The notes beneath the pieces are model-generated. The model saw only the letters and a list, made by a program, of their open reading frames with translations, was not told the origin of the DNA and did not search any database. The translations under genes and the position numbers were made by a program. This document shows, piece by piece, positions 42,078 to 48,835 of a stretch of DNA of 64,000 nucleotides. This DNA is from a virus: positions 1 through 64,000 of IMG/VR virus record IMGVR_UViG_3300013114_000583. One strand, written 5' to 3'. Position 1 is the stretch's first letter. Each line of letters starts with the position of its first letter.

Positions 42078-42239
42078 TCAAGCTCTTTCTATTCGAGAAA
42101 ATTTGATCTTATCACCATACTCTTCAAGGAGTTTTTGCTTCTTTTTCTCACAAATACTCTTGAGTGCGTAAATGTGTTGGCTTTCTCCTCTGGAGACCCT
42201 ATACGTCAAACGATAAATCACTTCTTCTTTTTTTGGCAT
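42078..42239 (-). CDS. Hypothetical basic protein, 53 aa
   Basis: MPKKEEVIYRLTYRVSR begins a Lys/Tyr/Arg-rich protein overlapping the preceding array-end gene (TGA inside ATG CCA AAA). Not recognised. Confidence 0.5.
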   Translation of the reverse strand: MPKKEEVIYRLTYRVSRGESQHIYALKSICEKKKQKLLEEYGDKIKFSRIERA

Positions 42240-42397
42240 CTCTTCACCATCTCTAAATGAATAGGACTAACAATCCATTCATTTCCTGTTTCTGTTCTAA
42301 TTACGGCATCCATCGTGTAGGCGTAAAATCCAACTACCTCGCCCTCAATGTTGCCCTTGTTTGTGATCTTAACTCGATCACCCCTTTTAAAGCTCAT
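42218..42397 (-). CDS. MKVGDLV-related small protein at the array end (59 aa)
   Basis: MSFKRGDRVKITNKGNIEGEVVGFY...WIVSPIHLEMV keeps the G-D-x-V start, a V-G strand and a C-terminal LEMV, so it is a divergent family member. It overlaps the last canonical gene by ATGA. Confidence 0.6.
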   Translation of the reverse strand: MSFKRGDRVKITNKGNIEGEVVGFYAYTMDAVIRTETGNEWIVSPIHLEMVKRCQKKKK

Positions 42398-42612
42398 TTT
42401 ACCTCCACCTTATGTAAATATCTAACTGCGCAATTCCCCGTATGGGGGATGGCCCATTCTCGTTTTCCACCACGAGTACCAGACCAATAGACGCGGGCCC
42501 GCATTGGCTCCCCCAAGCTATTCTTCAGGGTAATCTCTGTTACGACACCCAAGCCATACAACTCAGGTGGAGCACAGAAATTATCCATAGTCACCAGATC
42601 ACCTACTTTCAC
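42394..42612 (-). CDS. MKVGDLV-family array gene (72 aa)
   Basis: GTG start in the junction. Unique middle with CAPPELYGLGVV and a WAIPHTGNC turn; ends YLHKVEVK rather than SESR. ATGA overlap with the next gene. Confidence 0.8.
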   Translation of the reverse strand: MKVGDLVTMDNFCAPPELYGLGVVTEITLKNSLGEPMRARVYWSGTRGGKREWAIPHTGNCAVRYLHKVEVK

Positions 42613-42787
42613 TGACTAGCTCCACGAAATTAGCACCAAACTTAGTATAATGCGAACCAACCATGACTCGTAAAGTTCGTTGAGACGAAGGTCGATGATG
42701 ATCACCGATCCCTACTACGATTCCGACCTTCCCGCCCCACCAGTAATAGCTATCCTCTGGCAATCTGACCAAATCACCGACTTTCAC
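42599..42787 (-). CDS. MKVGDLV-family array gene (62 aa)
   Basis: MKVGDLVRLPEDSYYWWGGKVGIVVGI; Trp-rich loop. Ends FVELVSESR, whose last four codons plus stop overlap the next GTG by 14 bp. Confidence 0.85.
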   Translation of the reverse strand: MKVGDLVRLPEDSYYWWGGKVGIVVGIGDHHRPSSQRTLRVMVGSHYTKFGANFVELVSESR

Positions 42788-42959
42788 TTAACACCTCAAA
42801 ATCTGTGTCATAGCTTAACACCTCATAGTCACCATCGAAGTAAAGACACATCATGAACGCAGGCTGATCGCCGGTTGTCGCGACAACCTCCGTTATGATT
42901 CCAACCGGATGGACGCCGGGCGAGACTATATTCACTTTTATCAAATCACCGACTTTCAC
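42774..42959 (-). CDS. MKVGDLV-family array gene (61 aa)
   Basis: MKVGDLIKVNIVSPGVHPVGIITEVVATTG; Met-rich core. Ends FEVLSESR overlapping the next start. Confidence 0.85.
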   Translation of the reverse strand: MKVGDLIKVNIVSPGVHPVGIITEVVATTGDQPAFMMCLYFDGDYEVLSYDTDFEVLSESR

Positions 42960-43134
42960 TAATAACCTCTATATCTCTGATGTCTGACCAGAATGTACCA
43001 TAGTCACCGTCCCAACGTACCCTGTACGACATATGGTCACGGTCAACGGCAGCAAAACGGGCTTCAATGATTAGGCCCACGAACACCCTGCCTCTGGGTC
43101 GACCCCGCTTCTGAACCAAGTCACCGACTTTCAC
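42946..43134 (-). CDS. MKVGDLV-family array gene (62 aa)
   Basis: Arg-rich loop (QKRGRPRGRVF) then VGLIIEARFAAVDRDH. Ends IEVISESR, giving the model junction. Confidence 0.85.
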   Translation of the reverse strand: MKVGDLVQKRGRPRGRVFVGLIIEARFAAVDRDHMSYRVRWDGDYGTFWSDIRDIEVISESR

Positions 43135-43309
43135 TTACAACCTCCAAGCTTGGGGTGATAGTAGTAAACAACTGACCCGTTACCACCGATCGGATCTTAA
43201 GCGGAAAACCATGATGCTCAACTATAATACACAAACGATGACCCTCTGGTAAGTGTCTTAGATCCATCGGCGGAAGGCCAGTCCATCGCACCAAGTCACC
43301 GACCTTCAT
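43121..43309 (-). CDS. MKVGDLV-family array gene (62 aa)
   Basis: The start is ATG (43309) with a second ATG two codons upstream (MEMKVGDLV, 43315), because the previous gene is unrelated. Loop PPMDLRHLPEGHR and strand CIIVEHHG. Ends LEVVSESR. Confidence 0.8.
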   Translation of the reverse strand: MKVGDLVRWTGLPPMDLRHLPEGHRLCIIVEHHGFPLKIRSVVTGQLFTTITPSLEVVSESR

Positions 43310-43536
43310 TTCCATAGTGTCACGATATGGCCGAACTCTCTATCAAATACCTTAACCAAGCCCTCGTAATCACCCATCATCATCACTTTGCAGATGGCAG
43401 CAATTCGGCTTTCTGAATATCCCAGCTTTCGACCGATGGTTCGAGCAGCGGAACATAAAGCAAAGGCGTTCCCCTCTGCCCCGGTTAGATCAATTTCAAT
43501 AGACCCTATGGGTTTATCCTTTTTTGAGCGAATCAT
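43306..43536 (-). CDS. Conserved phage protein inserted in the array (76 aa)
   Basis: Not of the family: KPIGSIEIDLTGAEGNAFALCSAARTIGRKLG...MGDYEGLVKVFDREFG is a common phage protein motif (IDLTG..GNAF..GDYE..FD..FG) of unknown function. It overlaps the next family gene's start. Confidence 0.75.
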   Translation of the reverse strand: MIRSKKDKPIGSIEIDLTGAEGNAFALCSAARTIGRKLGYSESRIAAICKVMMMGDYEGLVKVFDREFGHIVTLWK

Positions 43537-43736
43537 TGAGCGGTACTTCTCACGATGAATTCGTTTTTTCTGTAGTACCGCACAGGCTCGCCAGGATATA
43601 AAACCTTTATTGAGTATCCGTCGAAGGCAGGATTAACCGTGGCGTGGACATGGTTGCCGATGTAGACACCGACCGTACCTTGTTCGTGAGGTTCAATCCT
43701 GCCCCAACGCTTCTGTACCAAATCACCGACTTTCAC
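43533..43736 (-). CDS. MKVGDLV-family array gene (67 aa)
   Basis: MKVGDLVQKRWGRIEPHEQGTVGVYIGNHV. It ends FIVRSTAQ, not SESR, and overlaps the inserted gene by ATGA. Confidence 0.8.
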   Translation of the reverse strand: MKVGDLVQKRWGRIEPHEQGTVGVYIGNHVHATVNPAFDGYSIKVLYPGEPVRYYRKNEFIVRSTAQ

Positions 43737-43890
43737 TGATAACCTCGTATTCGCTCATCCACTCCCAATAAATGCTGCTCTCCGTATCAAGAATCAAAAT
43801 ATGCGGGACGGTATGCCGTTGATTCTTGATCTCAAGAACAATTCCTGAGCAGCCTGCGCTTTTGTTCCTCACCAAGTCACCGACCTTCAT
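43723..43890 (-). CDS. MKVGDLV-family array gene (55 aa)
   Basis: Short frame below common length cutoffs: MKVGDLVRNKSAGCSGIVLEIKNQ...YWEWMSEYEVISESR. ATG start and TGA stop both lie in junction sequences, so it is clearly a full member. Confidence 0.8.
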   Translation of the reverse strand: MKVGDLVRNKSAGCSGIVLEIKNQRHTVPHILILDTESSIYWEWMSEYEVISESR

Positions 43891-44077
43891 TTAGCACCAC
43901 CAACATATCAGCACGAATCATCTTTGATCCCGAAGACACCAGTGCTACCTTATACCAAAGATGATTTGAGATCCCGTAGTCCACCCCAGACTCAGTAGAA
44001 ACAACAATACCAACTTCACCATACCAAGGTGGCCTAAGTGTGCCGCCTTCCATTTTTACTAAATCACCTGCGCGCAT
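43877..44077 (-). CDS. MKVGDLV-family array gene (66 aa)
   Basis: I use the ATG at 44077 (MRAGDLVKMEGGTL); the longer frame is artefact. VGIVVSTESG then LVVLNEGR; the junction base changed (NEGR). Confidence 0.8.
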   Translation of the reverse strand: MRAGDLVKMEGGTLRPPWYGEVGIVVSTESGVDYGISNHLWYKVALVSSGSKMIRADMLVVLNEGR

Positions 44078-44279
44078 ATTTAAGTTCCAACCTTGAGTGT
44101 GCAGGAGGGAATCGGTCGCTACGATTGGAATCAGCCTTTGTCCATTGAACATAATAAGGATAATTTCGACCAGGGAGTACCTTGGTTATTAGCCCCACCT
44201 GGTCTTCGCGTGCTAACCAAAGGTTGTAGTCGCGATCTTTGCCGTATGCGGACAACCTCACTAGATCACCGACCTTCAC
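44064..44279 (-). CDS. MKVGDLV-family array gene (71 aa)
   Basis: MKVGDLVRLSAYGKDRDYN, closely similar to the 48.8-kb copy (KLSAYGRKRKRAEW, W at DDIGLIT/DQVGLIT). Ends KYARR. Confidence 0.82.
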   Translation of the reverse strand: MKVGDLVRLSAYGKDRDYNLWLAREDQVGLITKVLPGRNYPYYVQWTKADSNRSDRFPPAHSRLELKYARR

Positions 44280-44469
44280 TTACCACCTTCAAATCATAGT
44301 CCCACACATTGTTCCCAACGGTACCGTTCCACCACAAGACCTTGAACACCTTATTGGTGCAACCCAGACCCTTGTTGTGTCCGATATTCTCAACGATCAC
44401 ACCAATCTTGTTCGGCACAATCCGGAACCTGCTTGGATGGTTGTCTTTCACTAAGTCACCGACTTTCAC
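44266..44469 (-). CDS. MKVGDLV-family array gene (67 aa)
   Basis: MKVGDLVKDNHPSRFRIVPNKIGVIVENIG with a Cys and WWNGTVGNN strand. Ends KVVSEGR. Confidence 0.82.
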   Translation of the reverse strand: MKVGDLVKDNHPSRFRIVPNKIGVIVENIGHNKGLGCTNKVFKVLWWNGTVGNNVWDYDLKVVSEGR

Positions 44470-44690
44470 TTTGTCAACCTCGTGAAATAATCACAATGAA
44501 CTGTCTTTTTGCTACCATCATGGTGCAAAAGGTCAGCCCAGCCCTCCTCTAGCGAATTATTGCCAGTCCAGCCCAGAAAAATCAGCGGTGATGCGCGGGC
44601 GACCGATTGTGCAAACCACTCAGAAGGCTTAACATGCTCTAGCTCCGGTACCGAACCCCAGTTAAGAAAAACCAAATCACCAACCTTCAT
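44466..44690 (-). CDS. MKVGDLV-family array gene (74 aa)
   Basis: MKVGDLVFLNWGSVPELEHVKPSEW has a longer helical insert and a Cys/Tyr end (VHCDYFTRLTK). Four-base GTGA overlap. Confidence 0.75.
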   Translation of the reverse strand: MKVGDLVFLNWGSVPELEHVKPSEWFAQSVARASPLIFLGWTGNNSLEEGWADLLHHDGSKKTVHCDYFTRLTK

Positions 44691-44869
44691 AATTTAATCA
44701 GCTCCTCCTCTGAATACCAATCCCTCTCCGAAATACAGTGGTCCACCCATCGTACCCTGTACGGAACTCTTCCAGCTTTCGCCCGGTTTGATTCTATCCC
44801 TATAACGAGACCAACCTCTATGCGGCGGTGGCCATGATGGCGGTACCGAACCAAATCACCGACTTTCAT
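44687..44869 (-). CDS. MKVGDLV-family array gene (60 aa)
   Basis: MKVGDLVRYRHHGHRRIEVGLVIGIE, His-rich loop, then WVDHCISERDW. Ends EEELIKL with ATGA overlap. Confidence 0.82.
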   Translation of the reverse strand: MKVGDLVRYRHHGHRRIEVGLVIGIESNRAKAGRVPYRVRWVDHCISERDWYSEEELIKL

Positions 44870-45047
44870 TGATTACTTCCAAGTCTTCTCTCTTGGTGAG
44901 GGTTCTTACATTATTGTCTTTATTCCACATTACGGCCTTCCTTTCATCTGTTCCAGGGATGCACCGAATAATGAGACCACACCAGTCTTTCCAATAGTTT
45001 ATAACAACCCCGTTTGGTGTGTATCTTACCAAGTCACCGACTTTCAC
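44856..45047 (-). CDS. MKVGDLV-family array gene (63 aa)
   Basis: MKVGDLVRYTPNGVVINYWKDWCGLIIRCI, then VMWNKDNN. Ends LEVINESR. Confidence 0.85.
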   Translation of the reverse strand: MKVGDLVRYTPNGVVINYWKDWCGLIIRCIPGTDERKAVMWNKDNNVRTLTKREDLEVINESR

Positions 45048-45231
45048 TGACTAACTCCAAGTGAACCGGATCAACCTGGCTCATACCACAATCGCAACAA
45101 ATGATAAAACTGTGGGCACGTTGGGCGTAGGGCATTTGGTACGCCGTGACCACAATCGCTGTCGCACATCTTACATCGCCCGCTTGACCCGAACAGCAAA
45201 GTATCGGTCTTACCAGGTCACCGACCTTCAT
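45034..45231 (-). CDS. MKVGDLV-family array gene (65 aa), Cys-rich
   Basis: MKVGDLVRPILCCSGQAGDVRCATAIVV and CCDCGM give five Cys, possibly metal-binding. Ends LELVSESR. ATGA overlap with the previous gene. Confidence 0.8.
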   Translation of the reverse strand: MKVGDLVRPILCCSGQAGDVRCATAIVVTAYQMPYAQRAHSFIICCDCGMSQVDPVHLELVSESR

Positions 45232-45500
45232 GGAATCTGCACCCCGTTCCTAATAACCTCAAATTCGCTTCTAAGGTTGTGGATGTTTGTGCCAGCATAA
45301 CCATGAGCGCGGTTGTACATTTGCGGGATCTCTCCCTGCCATGCAACAAACACGTTGTTTTGGTGCCCCCACTTATCCTTACGAATCTCGTATACAACTC
45401 CAGTATATACCCGGCCTTGATAACCGCTGCTCCAGCGGACGCGGTCGTCAGGAGTGACGACGAGCAAGTCACCAAGTTTTGGATGCCTACTTTGCCTCAC
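45228..45500 (-). CDS. MKVGDLV-related array gene with altered start (90 aa)
   Basis: Begins MRQSRHPKLGDLLVV, an insertion into the usual start, then TGVVYEIRKD and EFEVIRNGVQIP. Family membership comes from LGDLL and G-V-V; longer than its neighbours. Confidence 0.65.
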   Translation of the reverse strand: MRQSRHPKLGDLLVVTPDDRVRWSSGYQGRVYTGVVYEIRKDKWGHQNNVFVAWQGEIPQMYNRAHGYAGTNIHNLRSEFEVIRNGVQIP

Positions 45501-45672
45501 TGATTAGCTCACAATCATTTTCAATGTACTCCCTGGGAAACCAAGCTACGTTGGGGACGCCCCTAACCACGTCTGCTACCTTATACGTAATAACATCAGA
45601 TTTACTGTCCTTGTCCACTATCAATCCTATCTCGGGATAACCTTTTTCTCTCACCAAATCACCGACTTTCAC
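45487..45672 (-). CDS. MKVGDLV-family array gene (61 aa)
   Basis: MKVGDLVREKGYPEIGLIVDKD, short loop. Ends CELISEAK, where the junction lost its TGA and reads on to TAG. Confidence 0.82.
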   Translation of the reverse strand: MKVGDLVREKGYPEIGLIVDKDSKSDVITYKVADVVRGVPNVAWFPREYIENDCELISEAK

Positions 45673-45865
45673 TGATTACATCCACATACTGCTCGTTCCA
45701 CCGCTCTTTGTGTCCTAGATTTGTTAACACCCAAATATCAGGATGTAGACACGGACTTTGGTCAATGTGTGTAAGTTCCCCGTCGTACCCAACCGCAAGA
45801 ATGAAACCAGTGGAATTCCAGCTTATATATTCAGACTTGTATTTTACTATGTCACCGACCTTCAC
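45659..45865 (-). CDS. MKVGDLV-family array gene (68 aa)
   Basis: MKVGDIVKYKSEYISWNSTGFILAVGYDG with a Trp/Tyr-rich loop and a Cys. Ends VDVISESR. Confidence 0.85.
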   Translation of the reverse strand: MKVGDIVKYKSEYISWNSTGFILAVGYDGELTHIDQSPCLHPDIWVLTNLGHKERWNEQYVDVISESR

Positions 45866-46055
45866 TGATTAACTCCAGGTCTTCCTCAAAACAACTATCA
45901 AATTCACCGCTCTGTATCAGTACGTCAACAAGATAATAACATTCATATGGATAAGCCTCTCCACCCGGCTTGCAATCTTCGGAAAGCCTAGGCTTAGACA
46001 TAACAATACCTACTTCATCACAGTGTACTACGAAGACCAAATCACCGGGTTTCAT
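45852..46055 (-). CDS. MKVGDLV-family array gene (67 aa)
   Basis: MKPGDLVFVVHCDEVGIVMSKPRLSEDC has MKPGD and several Cys. Ends LELISEGR. Confidence 0.82.
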   Translation of the reverse strand: MKPGDLVFVVHCDEVGIVMSKPRLSEDCKPGGEAYPYECYYLVDVLIQSGEFDSCFEEDLELISEGR

Positions 46056-46230
46056 TTTTTATTGCTTGCACATCTTCAGAAGACTCCCAAACCGTATCAA
46101 TTATTGACGGCCTGCACCACCTAACTTTAGCCATTTTCGATTCAACGCAAAGAACCAAACCAACATCATTAAGGACTTTTTCAGTCATCCACTCATTCGG
46201 TTTGTATTTGACCAAATCACCGGGTTTCAT
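46042..46230 (-). CDS. MKVGDLV-family array gene (62 aa)
   Basis: MKPGDLVKYKPNEWMTEKVLNDVGLVLCVE. The C-terminus AIKNETR is a diverged junction. The next gene upstream is the membrane hybrid. Confidence 0.8.
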   Translation of the reverse strand: MKPGDLVKYKPNEWMTEKVLNDVGLVLCVESKMAKVRWCRPSIIDTVWESSEDVQAIKNETR

Positions 46231-46414
46231 CTACTTCGCCCCAAGCGCACTCCATAACCGCCGCAGAACACTCGTCCAAAGCTATCTTTAGTTTAGATTC
46301 TTCTAGGGAATTACACGATGTCTCTGGTTCGCCAGGTGACGAACTTTTGTGGGTAGCATACGCAAATACCATGAGCAAAATTCCTAATGCTATAACTAGC
46401 TCGCCAATTTTCAT
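46217..46414 (-). CDS. Hybrid: family start joined to a membrane helix (65 aa)
   Basis: MKIGELV is followed not by the barrel but by a transmembrane segment (IALGILLMVFAYAT) and an acidic Cys-rich tail (CNSLEESK, CSAAVMEC). The end GEVDETR still carries the junction. It looks like a cassette whose body was replaced while both junctions stayed. Confidence 0.7.
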   Translation of the reverse strand: MKIGELVIALGILLMVFAYATHKSSSPGEPETSCNSLEESKLKIALDECSAAVMECAWGEVDETR

Positions 46415-46725
46415 CTTTCAGTCCAAGGGCCTTTAACAACATTTCCCAGCTCAAACCCAGCTTGGAGTGCAGCGTCTCGGGCTGCCTCTATCTGTGCAGA
46501 ATATTCAGAAGTCAGTGACCACTTAATAGTCGCAGAGGCGTCATCGAGAACGCCCTGTACCTTACCCTCGCAAATACAAGCGAGCAAGGTACAAAACATG
46601 GCTGATGCGCGAGGATCGTCAAAAACTCCGGTTTCATAAGCATGAGCAATATCGTGTAATATCTTCGTACCTTGACGGTTCACGTTTTTCTTTGCAGACA
46701 AGAAGGATTCATACAACTCGGACAT
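46411..46725 (-). CDS. Hypothetical helical protein preceding the array (104 aa)
   Basis: I use the ATG at 46725 (MSELYESFLSAKKNVN), supported by GGAGACTTTT. Ala-rich helices and a Cys pair (FCTLLACIC). Not of the family. It probably opens this transcript, with a promoter at 46745. Confidence 0.55.
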   Translation of the reverse strand: MSELYESFLSAKKNVNRQGTKILHDIAHAYETGVFDDPRASAMFCTLLACICEGKVQGVLDDASATIKWSLTSEYSAQIEAARDAALQAGFELGNVVKGPWTER

Positions 46726-46744
46726 AAAAGTCTCCATAGATTTC

Positions 46745-46767
46745 TAGTGTATATATATAATATCATG
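46745..46767 (-). promoter_or_regulatory. Candidate phage promoter for the 46.7-42.2 kb array
   Basis: Minus-strand CATGATATTATATATATACACTA matches the consensus, about 25 bases upstream of the start at 46725. It could drive the whole downstream chain. Confidence 0.5.
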
Positions 46768-46806
46768 GCCAGAACAACAAGTCAAGGACATAGTTCATTT
46801 ATTTAT

Positions 46807-46822
46807 GAGACATCGATGTCTC
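46807..46822. repeat. 16-bp perfect palindrome
   Basis: GAGACATCGATGTCTC lies just past the end of the 27-aa microprotein. Possible operator for the array promoter or a terminator without U-tract. Confidence 0.5.
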
Positions 46823-46823
46823 A

Positions 46824-46907
46824 CTATTTACGCCACCAATCAATAGCAAGTTGACCAACAAATAGACCAATAGCAATCGCGAACACTGTCGCAATAAAAC
46901 TTGACAT
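46824..46907 (-). CDS. Membrane microprotein, 27 aa
   Basis: MSSFIATVFAIAIGLFVGQLA is one helix with a WWRK end. ATG follows directly after the MazG stop. Very short, but fits the pattern of other microproteins. Confidence 0.45.
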   Translation of the reverse strand: MSSFIATVFAIAIGLFVGQLAIDWWRK

Positions 46908-47228
46908 TTACCCCCCCTTTCGTAAAACCTCATCCAGTACAATTCCGCGATCGAACGAACCCTTAGTTTCTCGTTTTATAGAAGCCGTCCTCTTAACATC
47001 ATTCAAAGACAGTTTCCAGTTTTTTACCAAAGATAAAAAAACCTCATAAATATCCGCTGCTTCATCGAGACATGGAGTCTCTGAAAATTCAAGTAGTTCC
47101 TCCCTCATCTTCTCGATGAGAAGGGCGTCAAATTCTGCGCTGTCAGCAACGTGGGCGCGCAGCTCTTGGCCGGATTCTCTTATGATTCCTGGTATCTTAT
47201 CTCTTACCAGTTTTGGTAAACGCGCCAT
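46908..47228 (-). CDS. MazG-like NTP pyrophosphohydrolase
   Basis: LVRDKIPGIIRESG then REELLEFSE and DEAADIYEVFLSL, the E-x2-E and D-x2-A-D metal motifs of the all-alpha NTP-PPase fold. Removes pyrophosphate from (d)NTPs. A relative, MazZ, supplies dGMP in 2-aminoadenine phages, so its presence with a PurA/PurZ protein deserves comparison, but this subgroup is widespread. Confidence 0.82.
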   Translation of the reverse strand: MARLPKLVRDKIPGIIRESGQELRAHVADSAEFDALLIEKMREELLEFSETPCLDEAADIYEVFLSLVKNWKLSLNDVKRTASIKRETKGSFDRGIVLDEVLRKGG

Positions 47229-47230
47229 TC

Positions 47231-47713
47231 CTAAGTATCTTCGTCGGTATCTTCGTCGGTATCTTCGTCGGTATCTTCGTCGGTCTGAATTTCGACTAAC
47301 TCAATCTTAAAATTCAAATCCTTACCCGCCATCGGATGATTAAAATCAATAGTGACATTCTCTTCTGATTCGTTCAATATAGTGCCCATAACAGGGCCGC
47401 CTGCAGGGTTTGTTCCATGAACCACGGATCCTTTTACAAACGGAAAATCCGGCGGAAACTGTTCCTTTGGTACCTCTTGAATCGCCTCTGGGTGATGTGG
47501 GCCATATGCCTGATCGGAAGTTAACGTAATCTCTTTCGTTTCCCCCACAGTCATTCCTAGAACATTCTCTTCAAATCCGGGGATCATCATACCTGCTCCA
47601 AGCGTGAAACTAATTGGCTCCCCTCTGTCAAATGAACTGTCAAACTGTTCGCCGTCAGGGAACGTGCCCCTGTAGTGTACCTGTACCGTGTTTCCATTCT
47701 CTACTTTACTCAT
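47231..47713 (-). CDS. FKBP/SlyD-type peptidyl-prolyl isomerase
   Basis: VQVHYRGTFPDGEQFDSS, GAGMMIPGFEENVLGM and YGPHHPEAIQEV are FKBP/SlyD motifs; an insert of the IF type follows (GSVVHGT..GPVMGTIL..). The C-terminus is a four-fold DEDT tail encoded by four copies of a 12-bp repeat (47236-47285). It folds or holds proteins, and may help virion assembly. The repeat could vary in length by slippage. Confidence 0.9.
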   Translation of the reverse strand: MSKVENGNTVQVHYRGTFPDGEQFDSSFDRGEPISFTLGAGMMIPGFEENVLGMTVGETKEITLTSDQAYGPHHPEAIQEVPKEQFPPDFPFVKGSVVHGTNPAGGPVMGTILNESEENVTIDFNHPMAGKDLNFKIELVEIQTDEDTDEDTDEDTDEDT

Positions 47714-47792
47714 TTTTTCTCCTTTATCTGAGCATACACAAATTATACCTTATCTAAATATAAATGTAAACCTTTTTCTTACTTATTTTATA

Positions 47793-47865
47793 AGCTGACG
47801 GTGAGACTCGAACTCACAACCTGCTGCTTACAAGGCAGCTGCTCTGCCGGTTGAGCTACGTCAGC
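47793..47865 (-). tRNA. tRNA-Thr (UGU)
   Basis: Cloverleaf with acceptor GCTGACG/CGTCAGC, anticodon loop CCTTGTAAG (TGT) and T-arm GAGTTCGAGTCTC. The stop codon of the upstream array gene lies within its first ten bases. Confidence 0.92.
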
Positions 47866-48089
47866 ACATCCTGTAGTTGGTGTCTGGTCAACGGTTTGGT
47901 GACCAATGCTAATTCGTCTGGGCCGCTCCACCTCCGAAAAAACCGATTGCCTGTTTTAAACCAACAAACTTTAAACTGCGGGATCGCCTTGCACCCATTC
48001 TCTGCTATGATATAACCAACTGGCATTTTCTGGAAAGCATAGTCTACGCGAAAATTCTTCTTCATTTTAACAATGTCACCGACCTTCAC
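47856..48089 (-). CDS. MKVGDLV-family array gene abutting tRNA-Thr (77 aa)
   Basis: MKVGDIVKMKKNFRVDYAFQKMPVGYIIAENG; a longer C-terminus (TKPLTRHQLQDVLT) ends at TAG inside the tRNA acceptor/D region (10-bp overlap). Confidence 0.8.
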   Translation of the reverse strand: MKVGDIVKMKKNFRVDYAFQKMPVGYIIAENGCKAIPQFKVCWFKTGNRFFRRWSGPDELALVTKPLTRHQLQDVLT

Positions 48090-48255
48090 TAATAACTCCT
48101 ATACTTGGATGCCCCGGACAAAACCATCCGTCGCCGTCTCCGGTTTGCCACCTAATGAAAACGTGAGTAAGCGTAACTTGATGTACGATACCGATGTCTG
48201 TCGTAACGCAATCACTATACTCGGTATACCACTGGACTAAATCACCGACTTTCAC
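48076..48255 (-). CDS. MKVGDLV-family array gene (59 aa)
   Basis: I use the GTG at 48255 rather than a longer frame. It reads VKVGDLVQWYTEYSDCVTTDIGIVHQV, then W-rich strands. Ends IGVISEGR. Confidence 0.8.
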   Translation of the reverse strand: MKVGDLVQWYTEYSDCVTTDIGIVHQVTLTHVFIRWQTGDGDGWFCPGHPSIGVISEGR

Positions 48256-48451
48256 TGACAGCCTCGCAACAACTTGTGACAAACCATTTGATCCCCTTGT
48301 CGGCTGTCAACACTTTTAGTGTGCCGCCTTCCTCATTATCATACAGAACAATACCAACTTGATCGACTGGCTTTTCATATTTGATACGAGCGGCGTAGTT
48401 GGGGTGGTTACGTGGCGCATAATTGTAAACCACCAAATCACCGACTTTCAT
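48242..48451 (-). CDS. MKVGDLV-family array gene (69 aa)
   Basis: MKVGDLVVYNYAPRNHPNYAAR with VGIVLYDNEEGG. Ends CCEAVSESR. Confidence 0.82.
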   Translation of the reverse strand: MKVGDLVVYNYAPRNHPNYAARIKYEKPVDQVGIVLYDNEEGGTLKVLTADKGIKWFVTSCCEAVSESR

Positions 48452-48626
48452 TGATGACCTCCAGGTGTACTCTGCAAGCTGCCCAAGCCCTCCCGCGGGT
48501 GTCCAAGATACTTACCATATCTAAAGTCGGCAGAAACCTTGTGATGAGGTATACACCGCCGGGAAAGTCAGAGCGCGCAAAACCGAGCTTACGCGGAACA
48601 TGTTGTACTAAATCGCCAACCTTCAC
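48438..48626 (-). CDS. MKVGDLV-family array gene (62 aa)
   Basis: MKVGDLVQHVPRKLGFARSDFPGGVYLITRF, two-Arg C-terminal strand. Ends LEVINESR. Confidence 0.83.
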   Translation of the reverse strand: MKVGDLVQHVPRKLGFARSDFPGGVYLITRFLPTLDMVSILDTRGRAWAACRVHLEVINESR

Positions 48627-48819
48627 TTACAACCTCCAAGTCTTCTTCGTTATAGTCTTCAACGCCACAGCTAGGATCATCATACCACTCGACTCTAAAC
48701 AAATCATAGCACTGGTACCCACCGCAAATTTTCTTCGGCATGTACCCAATGATCATGCCAAGCGTATCATACTGGGTTTCTTTGCAGTCAATGAAATGAA
48801 CAAGGTCGCCAGGGATCAT
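48589..48819 (-). CDS. MKVGDLV-family array gene with read-through end (76 aa)
   Basis: MIPGDLVHFIDCKETQYDTLGMIIGY. The junction is mutated from the usual stop, so the C-terminus reads SEGWRFSTTCSA and overlaps the next start by 38 bp. Confidence 0.75.
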   Translation of the reverse strand: MIPGDLVHFIDCKETQYDTLGMIIGYMPKKICGGYQCYDLFRVEWYDDPSCGVEDYNEEDLEVVSEGWRFSTTCSA

Positions 48820-48835
48820 AACTTAATAACCCCCC

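Noticed and set aside
47236-47285. Four 12-bp repeats as a CRISPR or binding-site array.
   Set aside because: They are in frame and encode the FKBP tail without spacers.
48076-48282. Longer starts proposed by the open frames of several array genes.
   Set aside because: The junction supplies a conserved SD and start; the extra residues are frame extensions into the previous gene.
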